DNA of 64,000 bases from Pirellulaceae bacterium (GCA_029243025.1 JAQWSU010000030.1:186001-250000), one strand, 5' to 3'. Shown: positions 46,278 through 55,898, numbered from the stretch's first letter. Notes: generated from the letters alone by a model not told the origin. Translations and numbers: made by a program.

Positions 46278-47594
46278 ATGCCAACAATTCTTCTCGTGGA
46301 TGATTCCGCCACCGACCGCCGTATGATTGGGGGTGTGTTGGAGCGAAATGGGTTTGCAGTTCGATACGCGGAAAATGGTAGCGGGGCTCTGAAGCAACTT
46401 TCCCGCACACAACCGCAAGCCGTGCTGACCGACATGCAAATGCCTGAAATGGATGGCCTCGACTTGGTCAAGGCGATTCGTTCTCGGTTTCCGGAAGTTC
46501 CCGTGATCTTGATGACGGGGCACGGCAGCGAAACTTTGGCCGCGCAGGCGCTCCAGCACGGAGCAGCCAGCTATGTTCCCAAGTCGCAATTCAACAAGGT
46601 GCTCGTCGATTCCGTCAAGCACGTTTTGGAACTCGCGCGAGGCGATGCAAACTATCGTCGCTTGATTGATCATACTCTGATCAGCGACTTTCAGTTCGAA
46701 TTGCCAAATGACGAAAGCCTGGTTGAACCACTTGTCGCTTTGGTGCAGCAGATGATCAGTGGTTTGCAGACCTGTGATGCTGCGGGACGACTGCAGGCTG
46801 GGGTAGCACTGGAACAAGCTGTGCTCAATGCAATGCACCATGGCAATCTGGAACTAACGTCGCAACAACTCAAGGAAGATTTGACTCGCGAGGAAGGTGA
46901 GCAGTCCATCATTGATCAACGACGTGCAGAGGAGCCGTATCAATCGCGAAAGGTTTTTGTGCGTGTTTTGATCAATCGCGACGAAGCGAGATTTGTGGTT
47001 CGCGATCAAGGCCCCGGTTTTGACGTGCAAAGCAAGCTCGACGTGTCGTTGGGGGACGACGAGAGTGCCGGGCGGGGGCTCGTGCTGATGTGGGGACTCA
47101 TGGACAAGGTGGTTTACAACAACGTGGGCAATGAGGTTGTTTTGGCCAAACGAGGTGATCATCTTGCGCCCGTCGCAACTTCAGATGCCTCCCTTGACGA
47201 AGAGGAAGATGCTGAAAGCAAGGGCGGTCAAATCGAGCCATCCGATGCGGCAGAAATAGGTCAAAAGTTGGGGGAATTGGTTCCCTTGGACGGTAGCAAG
47301 TCGATTGTCTTGACCCAGCCCCGGCTGAGTGTTGGTCGTGACCCTTCCTGCGATATCGTATTGTCGCATTCGGACGTTTCGCACCAACATTGCTTGCTCT
47401 ACATGTACGGGGGATGGTGGTATGTAAAGGATCTTAGAAGTGCCAACGGGACAAGGCTGAACAAGGTGGCCATTGATCAGAAGCGAATCGCACCTGGTGC
47501 GATCTTGATGATCGCCACGCATCAATTCGAAGCTCGCTACAGTCCCTGGGATTTGGGCGCCGTGGGAATTACGCCGCCGGTGGATCCGTTTTGA
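46278..47594 (+). CDS. Receiver - anti-sigma-type ATPase - FHA fusion protein
   Basis: The 438-residue protein joins three signalling domains. Residues 1-120 are a response-regulator receiver (TILLVDDSATD, phosphate acceptor in VLTDMQMPEMDG, VPKS lysine). Residues about 150-290 are a GHKL ATPase of the RsbW anti-sigma type, with the N box EQAVLNAMHHGNLEL, DQGPGF and the G2 box GRGLVLMWG. Residues about 340-430 are an FHA domain (LSVGRDPSCDIVLSHSDVSHQH), which binds phosphothreonine. So one protein could receive a phosphorelay signal, hold ATP or phosphorylate a partner, and read Ser/Thr phosphorylation. It follows the AAA gene and converges, one base apart, with a hybrid histidine kinase, its likely phosphodonor. 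Confidence 0.92.
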   Translation: MPTILLVDDSATDRRMIGGVLERNGFAVRYAENGSGALKQLSRTQPQAVLTDMQMPEMDGLDLVKAIRSRFPEVPVILMTGHGSETLAAQALQHGAASYVPKSQFNKVLVDSVKHVLELARGDANYRRLIDHTLISDFQFELPNDESLVEPLVALVQQMISGLQTCDAAGRLQAGVALEQAVLNAMHHGNLELTSQQLKEDLTREEGEQSIIDQRRAEEPYQSRKVFVRVLINRDEARFVVRDQGPGFDVQSKLDVSLGDDESAGRGLVLMWGLMDKVVYNNVGNEVVLAKRGDHLAPVATSDASLDEEEDAESKGGQIEPSDAAEIGQKLGELVPLDGSKSIVLTQPRLSVGRDPSCDIVLSHSDVSHQHCLLYMYGGWWYVKDLRSANGTRLNKVAIDQKRIAPGAILMIATHQFEARYSPWDLGAVGITPPVDPF

Positions 47595-47595
47595 G

Positions 47596-50355
47596 CTAGC
47601 TGGCAACCAGCTTTAACTCTTGCAGTAGATGTCGTGCGATCAAGTCCAGTCGCTGATAATCTTCCTGACAATCATCAAGCGATTCATCTCGTCCTCGTTC
47701 CTCCATTGTCCGCGCTGCCGCGATGATGGCCACGTTTCCAAAGATTCTGGAGGATCCTTTGATGGTGTGAGCTGCTCGTTGCGCTCCTTTGAAATCTTTG
47801 GCCTCGATCGCATCGTGCAGTTGCTCCAGCAGTCGCGGGCACTCGTCCAAGTACACTTGGATCACCTCCACCAACAGTTCTTTATCGCCATCAACGGATT
47901 CGAGTGCGATTTCCATGTCAAACGAACCGACATCGATCGACTGTGATTTTGACCGATCCGTGTTTGGGCTGGCTTCTGGATCATTCGAGGTCATATTCTT
48001 CAACGCCTCGTACATCTGTCTTTTTCGTATCGGCTTGGCCAAGTAACCGTTCATGCCGGCTTCGAAGCAAAGTACGTCGTCGCCTTTCTTGACATGCGCG
48101 GTCATTGCAATGATCGGAACCTCGTAGCCCATTTTTCGAATCTGACGCGTTGACTCCAAGCCATCCATCACCGGCATTTGAACATCCATTAGCACGATGT
48201 CGAAATCGTATTGAGTTGATTTGATCAGGTCGATCGCTTCCAGGCCCGTGTTGGCAATTGTGACACAGTGTCCCCAACGCGTGAGCAGGCCAGACGCCAG
48301 CTTTTGATTTGCCCAGCCATCTTCGACCAGCAGGATTTGAAGTGGTGGGATGGAGGGTGTTGTTTCTTCGTCCGCTTGCATTCCGCTGGGCAGCGGTGAC
48401 TGAAGCCCCAGCGAGCGAAGGATCGCTCCGCGAAGCTCGGTCTGTTTGGTTGGCTTCAACAATCGTTCACTGATCTTCAGTTTGTTTAACTGCGTTGTAT
48501 CAAAAACACGTGTGCCGGAAGTCAGCATAATGACGGCCGTATCTTGCAGGCCGTCCATTTCGCGTACTCGTTCGATAAAGCCAAAGCCGTCCATTTCAGG
48601 CATTTGGTGATCAGTGAGAATCAAGTCGGGGAGTGTATTTGTCTTAGACATTACGGCCAGTTGGTGGAGAGCCACTGGGCCACTTTCGACAGCTTCCGCT
48701 TGCATTTTCCAGCCGTCGAGGGTGCTTTTGAGGATTTTGCGATTCGTATTGTTGTCATCGACAATCATTACCCGTAGGCCGGAGAGCGCGGCCAATTCTT
48801 CAGGCGAGTACGACTGTTTTTCAGGGTGCAGCGAAAATCTTACGGCCACATGAAACGTACTGCCTCTTCCTAAGTCGCTTTCGACCCAAATTCGACCATT
48901 CAAAAGGCTGGCCAACCGCGAGGAAATGGAAAGCCCCAGTCCGGTCCCCCCAAACTCTCGCGTCGTGGATGAATCGGCTTGTTGAAAGGCCGAGAAAATA
49001 TTTTCCTGCTTGTTCCGCGGAATCCCGATGCCCGTGTCGGCGACGGTGATGTGGAGTCCTACATTTTTATCGTCCTGTTTTTCTTTCGAAACATTCAGTA
49101 CGACTTCGCCTTCATGGGTGAACTTGATCGCATTTCCCACCAGGTTCACGATGATTTGATTCAGACGTGTTGGATCACCCTCCAATGAATCAGGCACATC
49201 ATTTTCAACATGCCAAGCCAGTTCGAGTCCTTTGGCATGCGCGCGAAATGCCAGCGCCCTGAGGGTATCTCCTAGCACATCACGTAAGCGAAAAGAAACG
49301 TTTTCCAGCTCAACATGATCCGCTTCGATTTTCGAAAAATCGAGGATCTGATTGATGATCGCCAGTAACGACTCACCGGACGACAAAACCGTTTCGAGAT
49401 AATCGCGTTGTGTTGGTGTGAGCGGCGAATCAAGTACTAATTCGGTCATGCCAATCACGGCGTTCATCGGGGTGCGGATTTCATGGCTCATGTTGGCCAG
49501 AAAATCACTCTTGGCACGATTTGCGGCCTCGGCTGCGTTGACGGCTTCACGTTGCGCTTCTTCGGCACGTTTGCGGTTGGTGATATCTCGCGAGATTCCA
49601 AAGGTGCCAACAATGTCACCCCGATAGTTTCGCAAAGGCGCTTTCGTCGTGGACACCCACGCACGGTGTTCACCTTTAGCGTTGATTAGTTCCTCTTCTT
49701 TTCCGACAAGCGATCGTCCTGTACGCATTACCTCCCGCTCGTCCTGGAAAGCGAGTTCGGCATGGTCCTCTGGAAAAAAATCATGATCGGTTTGTCCGAC
49801 AGCATCTGCGGGATCATTTAGTCCAAGGAATTGTGCCTGGGCACGACTGATCCGGATGAATCGACCTCCCATGTCCTTGAAATAGATGTTGTCGGGTGTG
49901 TTGGCGAGCAACGCATTGAGCAACTGACGTTCTCGGTCCAATTCTGCGACGGCCTGTTTGTAAGCCGATACGTCCCAGAACATGACTTGGGTTCCGACGA
50001 TCGTGCCGTCTATCGAGCGGATTGGCGTCTTGCGGACTTCGAAATGACGCGTTTCGCCACCGCTGTAATTGGCCTCGACACCAGAAAACATTTCCCCAGT
50101 GCGTTCGACCAACATGTCATCATGCCGATATTTTTCCGCCAATTCTTTGGGGAAGAAATCGTAATCTGTCTTTCCTAGCACTTCTTCGCGGCCCAAACCT
50201 ACCAGCCGACAGTAGGCATGGTTGGCGAAGGTGATTTTTCCAGAGAGGTCTTTGCGGGCGACATGTACCGGAAGGTTGTCAACGAGCGCGAGGTAAAGGG
50301 ATTCCATGTCCTTTACCGCTTCGACGTCAGGCTTGCTGTTGGATGGTTCGTCCAT
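47596..50355 (-). CDS. Cytosolic hybrid histidine kinase with PAS, receiver and Hpt domains
   Basis: The 919-residue protein has two PAS domains (about 20-140 and 145-265; LDNLPVHVARKDLSGK and TPDNIYFKDMGGRF), a HisKA domain with the phosphoacceptor in NMSHEIRTPMNAVIGM, an ATPase domain (VNLVGNAIKFTHEG, DTGIGIP, FGGTGLGLSI), two receiver domains (MIVDDNNTNRKIL, LTDHQMPEMDG; LVEDGWANQK, LMDVQMPVMDG) and a C-terminal Hpt domain (AAHTIKGSSRIFG). It has no membrane helix, so it senses something inside the cell. The second receiver reads EDGWANQ where EDNxxNQ is usual. I chose ATG 50355 (MDEPSNSK). It converges with the receiver-ATPase-FHA gene, a candidate output. Confidence 0.95.
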   Translation of the reverse strand: MDEPSNSKPDVEAVKDMESLYLALVDNLPVHVARKDLSGKITFANHAYCRLVGLGREEVLGKTDYDFFPKELAEKYRHDDMLVERTGEMFSGVEANYSGGETRHFEVRKTPIRSIDGTIVGTQVMFWDVSAYKQAVAELDRERQLLNALLANTPDNIYFKDMGGRFIRISRAQAQFLGLNDPADAVGQTDHDFFPEDHAELAFQDEREVMRTGRSLVGKEEELINAKGEHRAWVSTTKAPLRNYRGDIVGTFGISRDITNRKRAEEAQREAVNAAEAANRAKSDFLANMSHEIRTPMNAVIGMTELVLDSPLTPTQRDYLETVLSSGESLLAIINQILDFSKIEADHVELENVSFRLRDVLGDTLRALAFRAHAKGLELAWHVENDVPDSLEGDPTRLNQIIVNLVGNAIKFTHEGEVVLNVSKEKQDDKNVGLHITVADTGIGIPRNKQENIFSAFQQADSSTTREFGGTGLGLSISSRLASLLNGRIWVESDLGRGSTFHVAVRFSLHPEKQSYSPEELAALSGLRVMIVDDNNTNRKILKSTLDGWKMQAEAVESGPVALHQLAVMSKTNTLPDLILTDHQMPEMDGFGFIERVREMDGLQDTAVIMLTSGTRVFDTTQLNKLKISERLLKPTKQTELRGAILRSLGLQSPLPSGMQADEETTPSIPPLQILLVEDGWANQKLASGLLTRWGHCVTIANTGLEAIDLIKSTQYDFDIVLMDVQMPVMDGLESTRQIRKMGYEVPIIAMTAHVKKGDDVLCFEAGMNGYLAKPIRKRQMYEALKNMTSNDPEASPNTDRSKSQSIDVGSFDMEIALESVDGDKELLVEVIQVYLDECPRLLEQLHDAIEAKDFKGAQRAAHTIKGSSRIFGNVAIIAAARTMEERGRDESLDDCQEDYQRLDLIARHLLQELKLVAS

Positions 50356-50543
50356 GACGTATGACTCGAGTGATGTAAAACGCGACCAGCCGCATCGCAA
50401 TGAAATGGAACGCGAAGGTGACCCCCAGAGCTTCACAATACCGACTGAAGCTAGGAAAGACAATGATCTGGCGGGCGAATGGATTGGGAAGGCTGAGGCT
50501 GAAGAGCTTGTTGTGAGTGTCTCGGGAGACGGTTGTGCCGGTG

Positions 50544-51011
50544 ATGTCTGCGATTTGGTATGCTGGACACAGCTGGTTTGTTGCTCACTCGCCTGGCCAC
50601 GGGAGCCCTGATTCGGTGCAGTTTTCGCTCAAAACGATGATGATCGCAATCTGCCTTGTTGCCGTCATCTGTGCCGTTAACCTGACGTTGCCTTTGGCAC
50701 TCGTGAGTTTCGTCGTGCTAACGTTGAAGGTGCTGGTGCCGTCGGCTTTGGTTACCGGTATTCTTTATGGGGATTCGGATCAGCGTGCTTTTTCGATTGG
50801 AGCATCGGCTTCGTTCCTGACCGTCGTATTAACCGAGCACGGTGGGACATTCGTCTTGCCTTCCGAGCTCGTCGTCATTCCTGTGGCCGTTTGTCTGGGC
50901 GGCTGGTCCGCTTTGAAAACACGCGTCTGGCTTGCTCGTCGTGCGACGTCGACAGTCGAGGCGCCTCCCGTTGCGCGGACCGGGGCAGGCGATCACCCGA
51001 TCGATCTTTAG
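50544..51011 (+). CDS. Small membrane protein of unknown function
   Basis: The product of about 155 residues contains SLKTMMIAICLVAVICAV, a segment common at the start of planctomycete membrane proteins, followed by three or four hydrophobic helices (about residues 32-50, 55-80, 85-105 and 108-125) and a polar tail. There is no catalytic motif. The start is uncertain: GTG 50517, ATG 50544 or the ATG 50634 just before the helix are all possible. It is divergent from the histidine kinase and overlaps the end of the acyl-CoA ligase gene by 4 bp on the opposite strand. Confidence 0.6.
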   Translation: MSAIWYAGHSWFVAHSPGHGSPDSVQFSLKTMMIAICLVAVICAVNLTLPLALVSFVVLTLKVLVPSALVTGILYGDSDQRAFSIGASASFLTVVLTEHGGTFVLPSELVVIPVAVCLGGWSALKTRVWLARRATSTVEAPPVARTGAGDHPIDL

Positions 51012-52681
51012 GCTTCGCGTTTTCGGTTGTACATGGCTTTGATTCGATCGGCGAAATTCGCTTCGATGATCGGTCGTCGGAGGCTGAGCTTTGCCGTCAT
51101 TTCCCCGTTTTCGATGGAAAACGCTCGTTCGATGAGAGAAAAACGCCGGACTTGCTCGTGGTACGAAACTGGTTTGAGTTGTTTTTCGATTTGCTGAGCG
51201 AACAAGTCCTGCACCCGCTGATCGCTCAGAGCCACGGCAATGTCGCTGGTATCGAGGTCAGCCAGTTGATGTTTGAGCTGTTCGAGATTCGGAACAATTA
51301 GGGCCGTCAGGTAATTACGTCCGTCACCGATGACCAACGCTTGGTCGATCAAGGGGGCCTCGGTAAGCAATGACTCAAGCAGGACTGGGGCGATATTCTT
51401 GCCCGCTGCGGTGACGATCAATTCTTTTTTTCGTCCAGTAATCCAAACAAAACCGTCCTCATCAACGTGGCCCAAATCTCCTGTGTGAAACCACTCGTTA
51501 ACGATTACCTCACGGGTTGCCTGATCGTTTTTCCAGTATCCCTTCATGACGAGCGGACCCCGTGTTAGGATTTCTCCCTCGTCGGAAATGCACACTTCCA
51601 CACCTGGAATCGCTTGGCCAGAAGCACCTCGTTTGAATTGTCGAGGGGTACTCATCGAAATCACGGGTGATGTTTCCGTCAGCCCATAACCTTGGAGAAT
51701 CGGGACCTCTTGCGTTTGAAAGAAATCGAATAGGTGGTCGGGCAGGGCGGCTCCGCCGGAGCAGCAGTACTTAATGTTGCCACCAAGTAAGTGTCTTAAT
51801 GCACCGGGTGTTTCTGCTTGCCCATGTTGTTGGAGTCCTCGTAACAGTCGATCAAAGAAGTAGGGAACACCATTCATGATGGTTGGTTTGATCTCCGCGC
51901 AATCTTGCAACACGGTGTCGCGCGATTGGGCCAGGGCGAGCAAGCAACCGGTGCCGATCCAGGTGTATAAGTCACAGGTTCGCGCGAAGATGTGACTCAA
52001 TGGAAGAAAGGACAATCGAGTATCGTTGTCGGCCATTTCAAAGGTTTCAATGGTTCCGATCGCATTGCTGACCAAATTTCTTTGTGTCAGCATCACTCCC
52101 TTCGGTTCACCTGTCGTACCTGACGTGTAGAGGATAGTGGCCAAGTTGTCTGCCGTACAGTCGGCAATCGCTGCTCGTTCGATTTCCGCTGCGGCTGGCG
52201 ATTCGCCCGCCCACCATTCGGAAAGTGGAATTTGTTTCTGCGGCAGATCGTGAGTGCTCGCATCATAATGAACCACGATCAGATCTTGAGGAAGTTTGTC
52301 GGCAACGGCCGCGATCTTCTCCAGTTGTTCGGAGCCCGATACAAAGATCAGTTTTGATTCGCTATGATTGATTTGGAATTCAACCTGGGAAGCTGCTAAC
52401 GGCGCATGGATTGGGACGTGAATCGCTTGAGCCAATTGGATGGCCAGATCAGCAAGGATCCATTCATAACGGTTCTCTGATAATTGCGCGACGTGGTCGC
52501 CGGGGCGAATTCCGGCGGCAATGAGTCCGGCTGCCAACCGATGAACATCTCCAGCCAATTCTGACCAGCTCTTGGATTCGAAAGATTCTCTGCTTTTAAA
52601 CCGAATCGCTGTTTGATCGTGACTTTCCGAAACACGACGAATGAACAGCTGAATGATGGTTTCGCCCTTCAATGGATCCAT
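51008..52681 (-). CDS. Long-chain acyl-CoA synthetase (AMP-forming)
   Basis: The 557-residue enzyme activates fatty acids to acyl-CoA through an acyl-AMP intermediate. The AMP-binding motif YTSGTTGEPKGVMLTQ, the substrate motif YGLTETSPV, and TGDLGHVDEDGFVWITGRKKELI with the adenylation lysine region are all present. The order and length match FadD15-like synthetases (AMP-forming, with the long insertion-free N-terminus). I chose the ATG complementary to 52679-52681 (MDPLKGETI). It diverges from ppk1 across 293 bp, and I see no operon partner. It could feed fatty acids into degradation or membrane lipid remodelling; the window does not say which. Confidence 0.94.
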   Translation of the reverse strand: MDPLKGETIIQLFIRRVSESHDQTAIRFKSRESFESKSWSELAGDVHRLAAGLIAAGIRPGDHVAQLSENRYEWILADLAIQLAQAIHVPIHAPLAASQVEFQINHSESKLIFVSGSEQLEKIAAVADKLPQDLIVVHYDASTHDLPQKQIPLSEWWAGESPAAAEIERAAIADCTADNLATILYTSGTTGEPKGVMLTQRNLVSNAIGTIETFEMADNDTRLSFLPLSHIFARTCDLYTWIGTGCLLALAQSRDTVLQDCAEIKPTIMNGVPYFFDRLLRGLQQHGQAETPGALRHLLGGNIKYCCSGGAALPDHLFDFFQTQEVPILQGYGLTETSPVISMSTPRQFKRGASGQAIPGVEVCISDEGEILTRGPLVMKGYWKNDQATREVIVNEWFHTGDLGHVDEDGFVWITGRKKELIVTAAGKNIAPVLLESLLTEAPLIDQALVIGDGRNYLTALIVPNLEQLKHQLADLDTSDIAVALSDQRVQDLFAQQIEKQLKPVSYHEQVRRFSLIERAFSIENGEMTAKLSLRRPIIEANFADRIKAMYNRKREA

Positions 52682-52974
52682 CGATGGTCGCCCCTTAGAT
52701 CGTTGCGAGTAGGAAGAATACCTAGGATATCGATTTCACATTCTAATGGTCTCGGTGGCTCCGGAACACGGCAGAGTCGCGCAAACTAACGGTAATTCGC
52801 GGGTGATTTGTCGAACGAGTGCACGCGCCGGTTGTCGCGACAATTATGAAGATTCGCCCGGATGACTGCTATTCGGCCGTGTCACGAGTACCATAGTTGG
52901 CTTGCAAGCTAAACTTAGTGGAGCCAAATTACGAGGCGATCACGAAGGAAAGATAGGCAGGATCCAGCCGCAAT

Positions 52975-55179
52975 ATGTCGATGTCCCAGAAAAAATCTGC
53001 ATTCAACGAACAAGCGTTTCAACCGGATCATTATATAAATCGCGAGTTGAGCTGGCTCGAGTTCAACGCTCGAGTTCTTGAGGAAGCAAAAGATCCCTCG
53101 ACGCCTCTGTTGGAAAGAGTCAAATTTCTCTCGATTTTCAGTTCGAATCTGGATGAGTTTTTCATGGTGCGCGTTGCCGGCCTGCGGGAACAGGCTTTCG
53201 CATCAGAGGCACCACAGGACTATAACCCGGACGGGATGAAGGCGATCGCCCAACTGCGGAAAATCGCGTCCCGAACGAAGGAGCTGGTTCTGGATCAATA
53301 TGATTGCTGGACGAACGGCGTGCTGCCGGCCTTGTCCGCCGAAGGGATTCACATCCGACCGTTGATGGAGGTTAAGGATACGAGCCAATTGGATCGGTTC
53401 TTTCGAGAGACTGTCTTTCCGATTATCACTCCCATGGCAATCGATCCGAGTCATCCTCGTCCCCGCTACCATAATCGTAGTCTTTACATCAGCGTTGCCT
53501 TGCGACGTCGGAGTGGTATTGGACCCAAGAGATTGTTCGCCGTCGTCCAGATTCCTCAGGTGTTGCCTCGGCTGATTCCGATCAAAGAGGGTGAGACTTC
53601 GTTCGTTTATTTAGAAGATTTGATCGCTTCTCGCTTGCCCGAGTTGTTTGGAGGGTATGAGATTCTGACTTATGCTCCGTTTCGACTGACCCGCGATAGT
53701 GACTTAGATCTGATCGAGCAAGAGTCGGATGACATGTTGCGATTGATTGAAGAGCGGCTGAAGGCACGACGGCGTGCGGATGCGGTCAGGTTGGAAATCG
53801 CGGCGGATGCCGACGAGGATTTGATTGAGGCGATTGAACATCAGGAAGAGTTGCGAGCGACCTCCGTTCGCGGCGATGAAATGTACGAGGAGGTTTATCG
53901 CATCCCTGGTCCCCTGGACCTCACTGGACTCGGCGCTCTCTATGAGTTATCGGAGTATGAGCATCTGAAGGATCCTTCGTTTTCACCGCGAATCGCGACA
54001 GGCTTGCGTCGGCGTGGGGAGGATATTTTTGCTGCGATTGGCCGCCGTGATATTTTGCTGCATCATCCGTATGATGACTTTTCTCCGGTTGTCGACTTTG
54101 TCGTAAGAGCGGCTCAAGATTCCAATGTACTGGCGATCAAGCAAACGCTTTATCGTACCAGCGGAGACTCCCCTATCGTTCAGGCCTTGATGGACGCTGC
54201 GGAGGCAGGGAAACAAGTGACGGCGCTGATTGAATTGCAGGCTCGTTTTGATGAAGAAGCCAACGTGGGGTGGGCCCGGAAATTAGAACAGTATGGTGTG
54301 CATGTTGTCTATGGATTCCTTGACCTGAAGACGCACTGCAAGGTTTCACTGGTGGTTCGTCAAGAAGCTGACCTTGTTAAACGATATGTTCATCTCGGTA
54401 CTGGAAACTACAATCCGTCCACTGCACGACTCTATACGGATCTTGGTTTGTTTACCTCCGATGAGGATATTGGTGCGGATGTGTCGGCATTATTTAATTT
54501 GTTGACGGGTTATTCGCAGGGATACAAATGGCGAAAACTCGTGGTCGCGCCCACTCACTTACATCAGCGGACTATTGAACTCATCAATGAACAAACCGAA
54601 TTGGCCCGTGCGGGCAAGCCATCGCGGATTTTTGCAAAGCTGAATTCGCTGGTGGACCACCGCGTGATCGATGCCCTCTATTGTGCCAGCCAGGCGGGCG
54701 TGCCGATCCAGCTGATAGTGCGAGGAATCTGCTGCCTGCGGCCCGACATCGATGGAGTATCGGACAATATTCACGTGACCAGCATCGTTGATCGATTCCT
54801 AGAGCACAGTCGGATTTGTGTCTTTGGACCGGACGATACGGCGAAAGTCTTTCTCAGTAGTGCCGATTGGATGCCTCGCAACTTTTATCGCCGGGTCGAA
54901 GTAATGTTTCCCGTGGAAGCACCCGTCCTGAAGCGGCAGATCTTGACAGAACTGTTGCCGGCTTATCTTCGTGATAATACACGGGCTCGACGATTGAAAG
55001 CTGATGGGAGTTACTCGCGATTGAAATCTGGTCGAGGGCAGCGGTCATTCCGTTCTCAAACCGAATTGTTATCATCGGATGCACTGATTGCACCCCGCCC
55101 CATGGTAGTCAACGAGTCGCAGGATACGCAAAATGATAGCTCTCGTGCGTCAACCAAGAAACGTACACGAGCGAAATAA
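52975..55179 (+). CDS. ppk1: Polyphosphate kinase 1
   Basis: Ppk1 polymerises the gamma phosphate of ATP into inorganic polyphosphate. The 734-residue protein starts with the family N-terminal block NRELSWLEFNARVLEEA and FSSNLDEFFMVRVAGL. It has HHPYDDFSPVVDFV, IKQTLYRTSGDSPIV, and the catalytic histidine in YVHLGTGNYN (H473), aligned with H435 of the E. coli enzyme. The C-terminal block RGICCLRPDI and RIFG-like segments are intact. The final 50 residues are basic and low complexity (ending KKRTRAK). The start is ATG 52975. It is followed 30 bp downstream by sixA on the same strand, a common pairing around phosphate metabolism. Confidence 0.96.
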   Translation: MSMSQKKSAFNEQAFQPDHYINRELSWLEFNARVLEEAKDPSTPLLERVKFLSIFSSNLDEFFMVRVAGLREQAFASEAPQDYNPDGMKAIAQLRKIASRTKELVLDQYDCWTNGVLPALSAEGIHIRPLMEVKDTSQLDRFFRETVFPIITPMAIDPSHPRPRYHNRSLYISVALRRRSGIGPKRLFAVVQIPQVLPRLIPIKEGETSFVYLEDLIASRLPELFGGYEILTYAPFRLTRDSDLDLIEQESDDMLRLIEERLKARRRADAVRLEIAADADEDLIEAIEHQEELRATSVRGDEMYEEVYRIPGPLDLTGLGALYELSEYEHLKDPSFSPRIATGLRRRGEDIFAAIGRRDILLHHPYDDFSPVVDFVVRAAQDSNVLAIKQTLYRTSGDSPIVQALMDAAEAGKQVTALIELQARFDEEANVGWARKLEQYGVHVVYGFLDLKTHCKVSLVVRQEADLVKRYVHLGTGNYNPSTARLYTDLGLFTSDEDIGADVSALFNLLTGYSQGYKWRKLVVAPTHLHQRTIELINEQTELARAGKPSRIFAKLNSLVDHRVIDALYCASQAGVPIQLIVRGICCLRPDIDGVSDNIHVTSIVDRFLEHSRICVFGPDDTAKVFLSSADWMPRNFYRRVEVMFPVEAPVLKRQILTELLPAYLRDNTRARRLKADGSYSRLKSGRGQRSFRSQTELLSSDALIAPRPMVVNESQDTQNDSSRASTKKRTRAK

Positions 55180-55209
55180 TGACTCCAGATCAGGCAGAGG
55201 AATCAGGAA

Positions 55210-55713
55210 ATGTCCGTACTACGACGACTGGTTGTACTCCGACATGCGAAGAGTTCGTGGGCCAGTGGTGCGACCACTGACCATCAACGTCCCTTAAATG
55301 CACGCGGACAAAGCGATGCGCCCCGCGTTGGGAGGGCATTAATTGAGGCCGGTTGGTTACCCCAGATGATTCTCAGTAGCGACTCACAACGCACTCGTGA
55401 GACCTACCAACGGATGGTCTCCGAGTTTCCGACGGAGATTCCTGTCCAATTTCACGCTACTTTGTACCATGCCGGACTGTCCGAAATTCTCGCCGAAGCG
55501 CCTGCCGTTTCCGAGGAGGTGACAACACTGTTGGTGCTTGGACACAATCCAGGTTGGCAAGAGGCCGTTCGCCAACTGTCAGGGGAAGAGATCGCGATGA
55601 AGACCGCAAATGCTGCCTTGCTCGAAGGCGAGGGTCTCGATTGGATAGACGCTCTGCAGAAAAGAGGCGGCTGGCGTCTTGTGGATACAATCTGCGCCCG
55701 AGATCTTTCCTGA
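55210..55713 (+). CDS. sixA: SixA-type phosphohistidine phosphatase
   Basis: The 167-residue protein belongs to the histidine phosphatase (phosphoglycerate mutase-like) superfamily. The catalytic motif VVLRHAKSSW (H12) is near the start, SSDSQRTRETYQ gives the second arginine, and LVLGHNPGWQE gives the second histidine. SixA removes phosphate from histidine in Hpt domains or phosphotransfer proteins. A hybrid kinase with an Hpt domain is encoded 5 kb upstream, so it is a possible, unproven target. The position after ppk1 also allows a role in polyphosphate regulation. AGGAATCAGGAA just before ATG 55210 supplies a purine-rich start context. Confidence 0.94.
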   Translation: MSVLRRLVVLRHAKSSWASGATTDHQRPLNARGQSDAPRVGRALIEAGWLPQMILSSDSQRTRETYQRMVSEFPTEIPVQFHATLYHAGLSEILAEAPAVSEEVTTLLVLGHNPGWQEAVRQLSGEEIAMKTANAALLEGEGLDWIDALQKRGGWRLVDTICARDLS

Positions 55714-55789
55714 CGCGTCAGGCCCGTTTTCTGGCGGTCGTGTCCGATCGTATTGAGGAGCGGTCGATTGACTGGTCTCTCAACGCAAT

Positions 55790-55828
55790 GACATTTCGTT
55801 GCAGCTGACCAACCGTCAACGAAATGTC
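55790..55828. repeat. 12-bp perfect inverted repeat after sixA
   Basis: GACATTTCGTTG (55790-55801) and CAACGAAATGTC (55817-55828) are perfectly complementary with a 15-base loop, about 80 bp after the sixA stop and 70 bp before the DUF1080 remnant. There is no T run, so an operator site or a Rho-linked RNA structure fits better than an intrinsic terminator. Confidence 0.75.
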
Positions 55829-55898
55829 GGGTCGAATTTGACTCCCAAATCGCTGCTGATCGAACGGATATTATAGGAGTGTCTTGGATCGACGCCGT

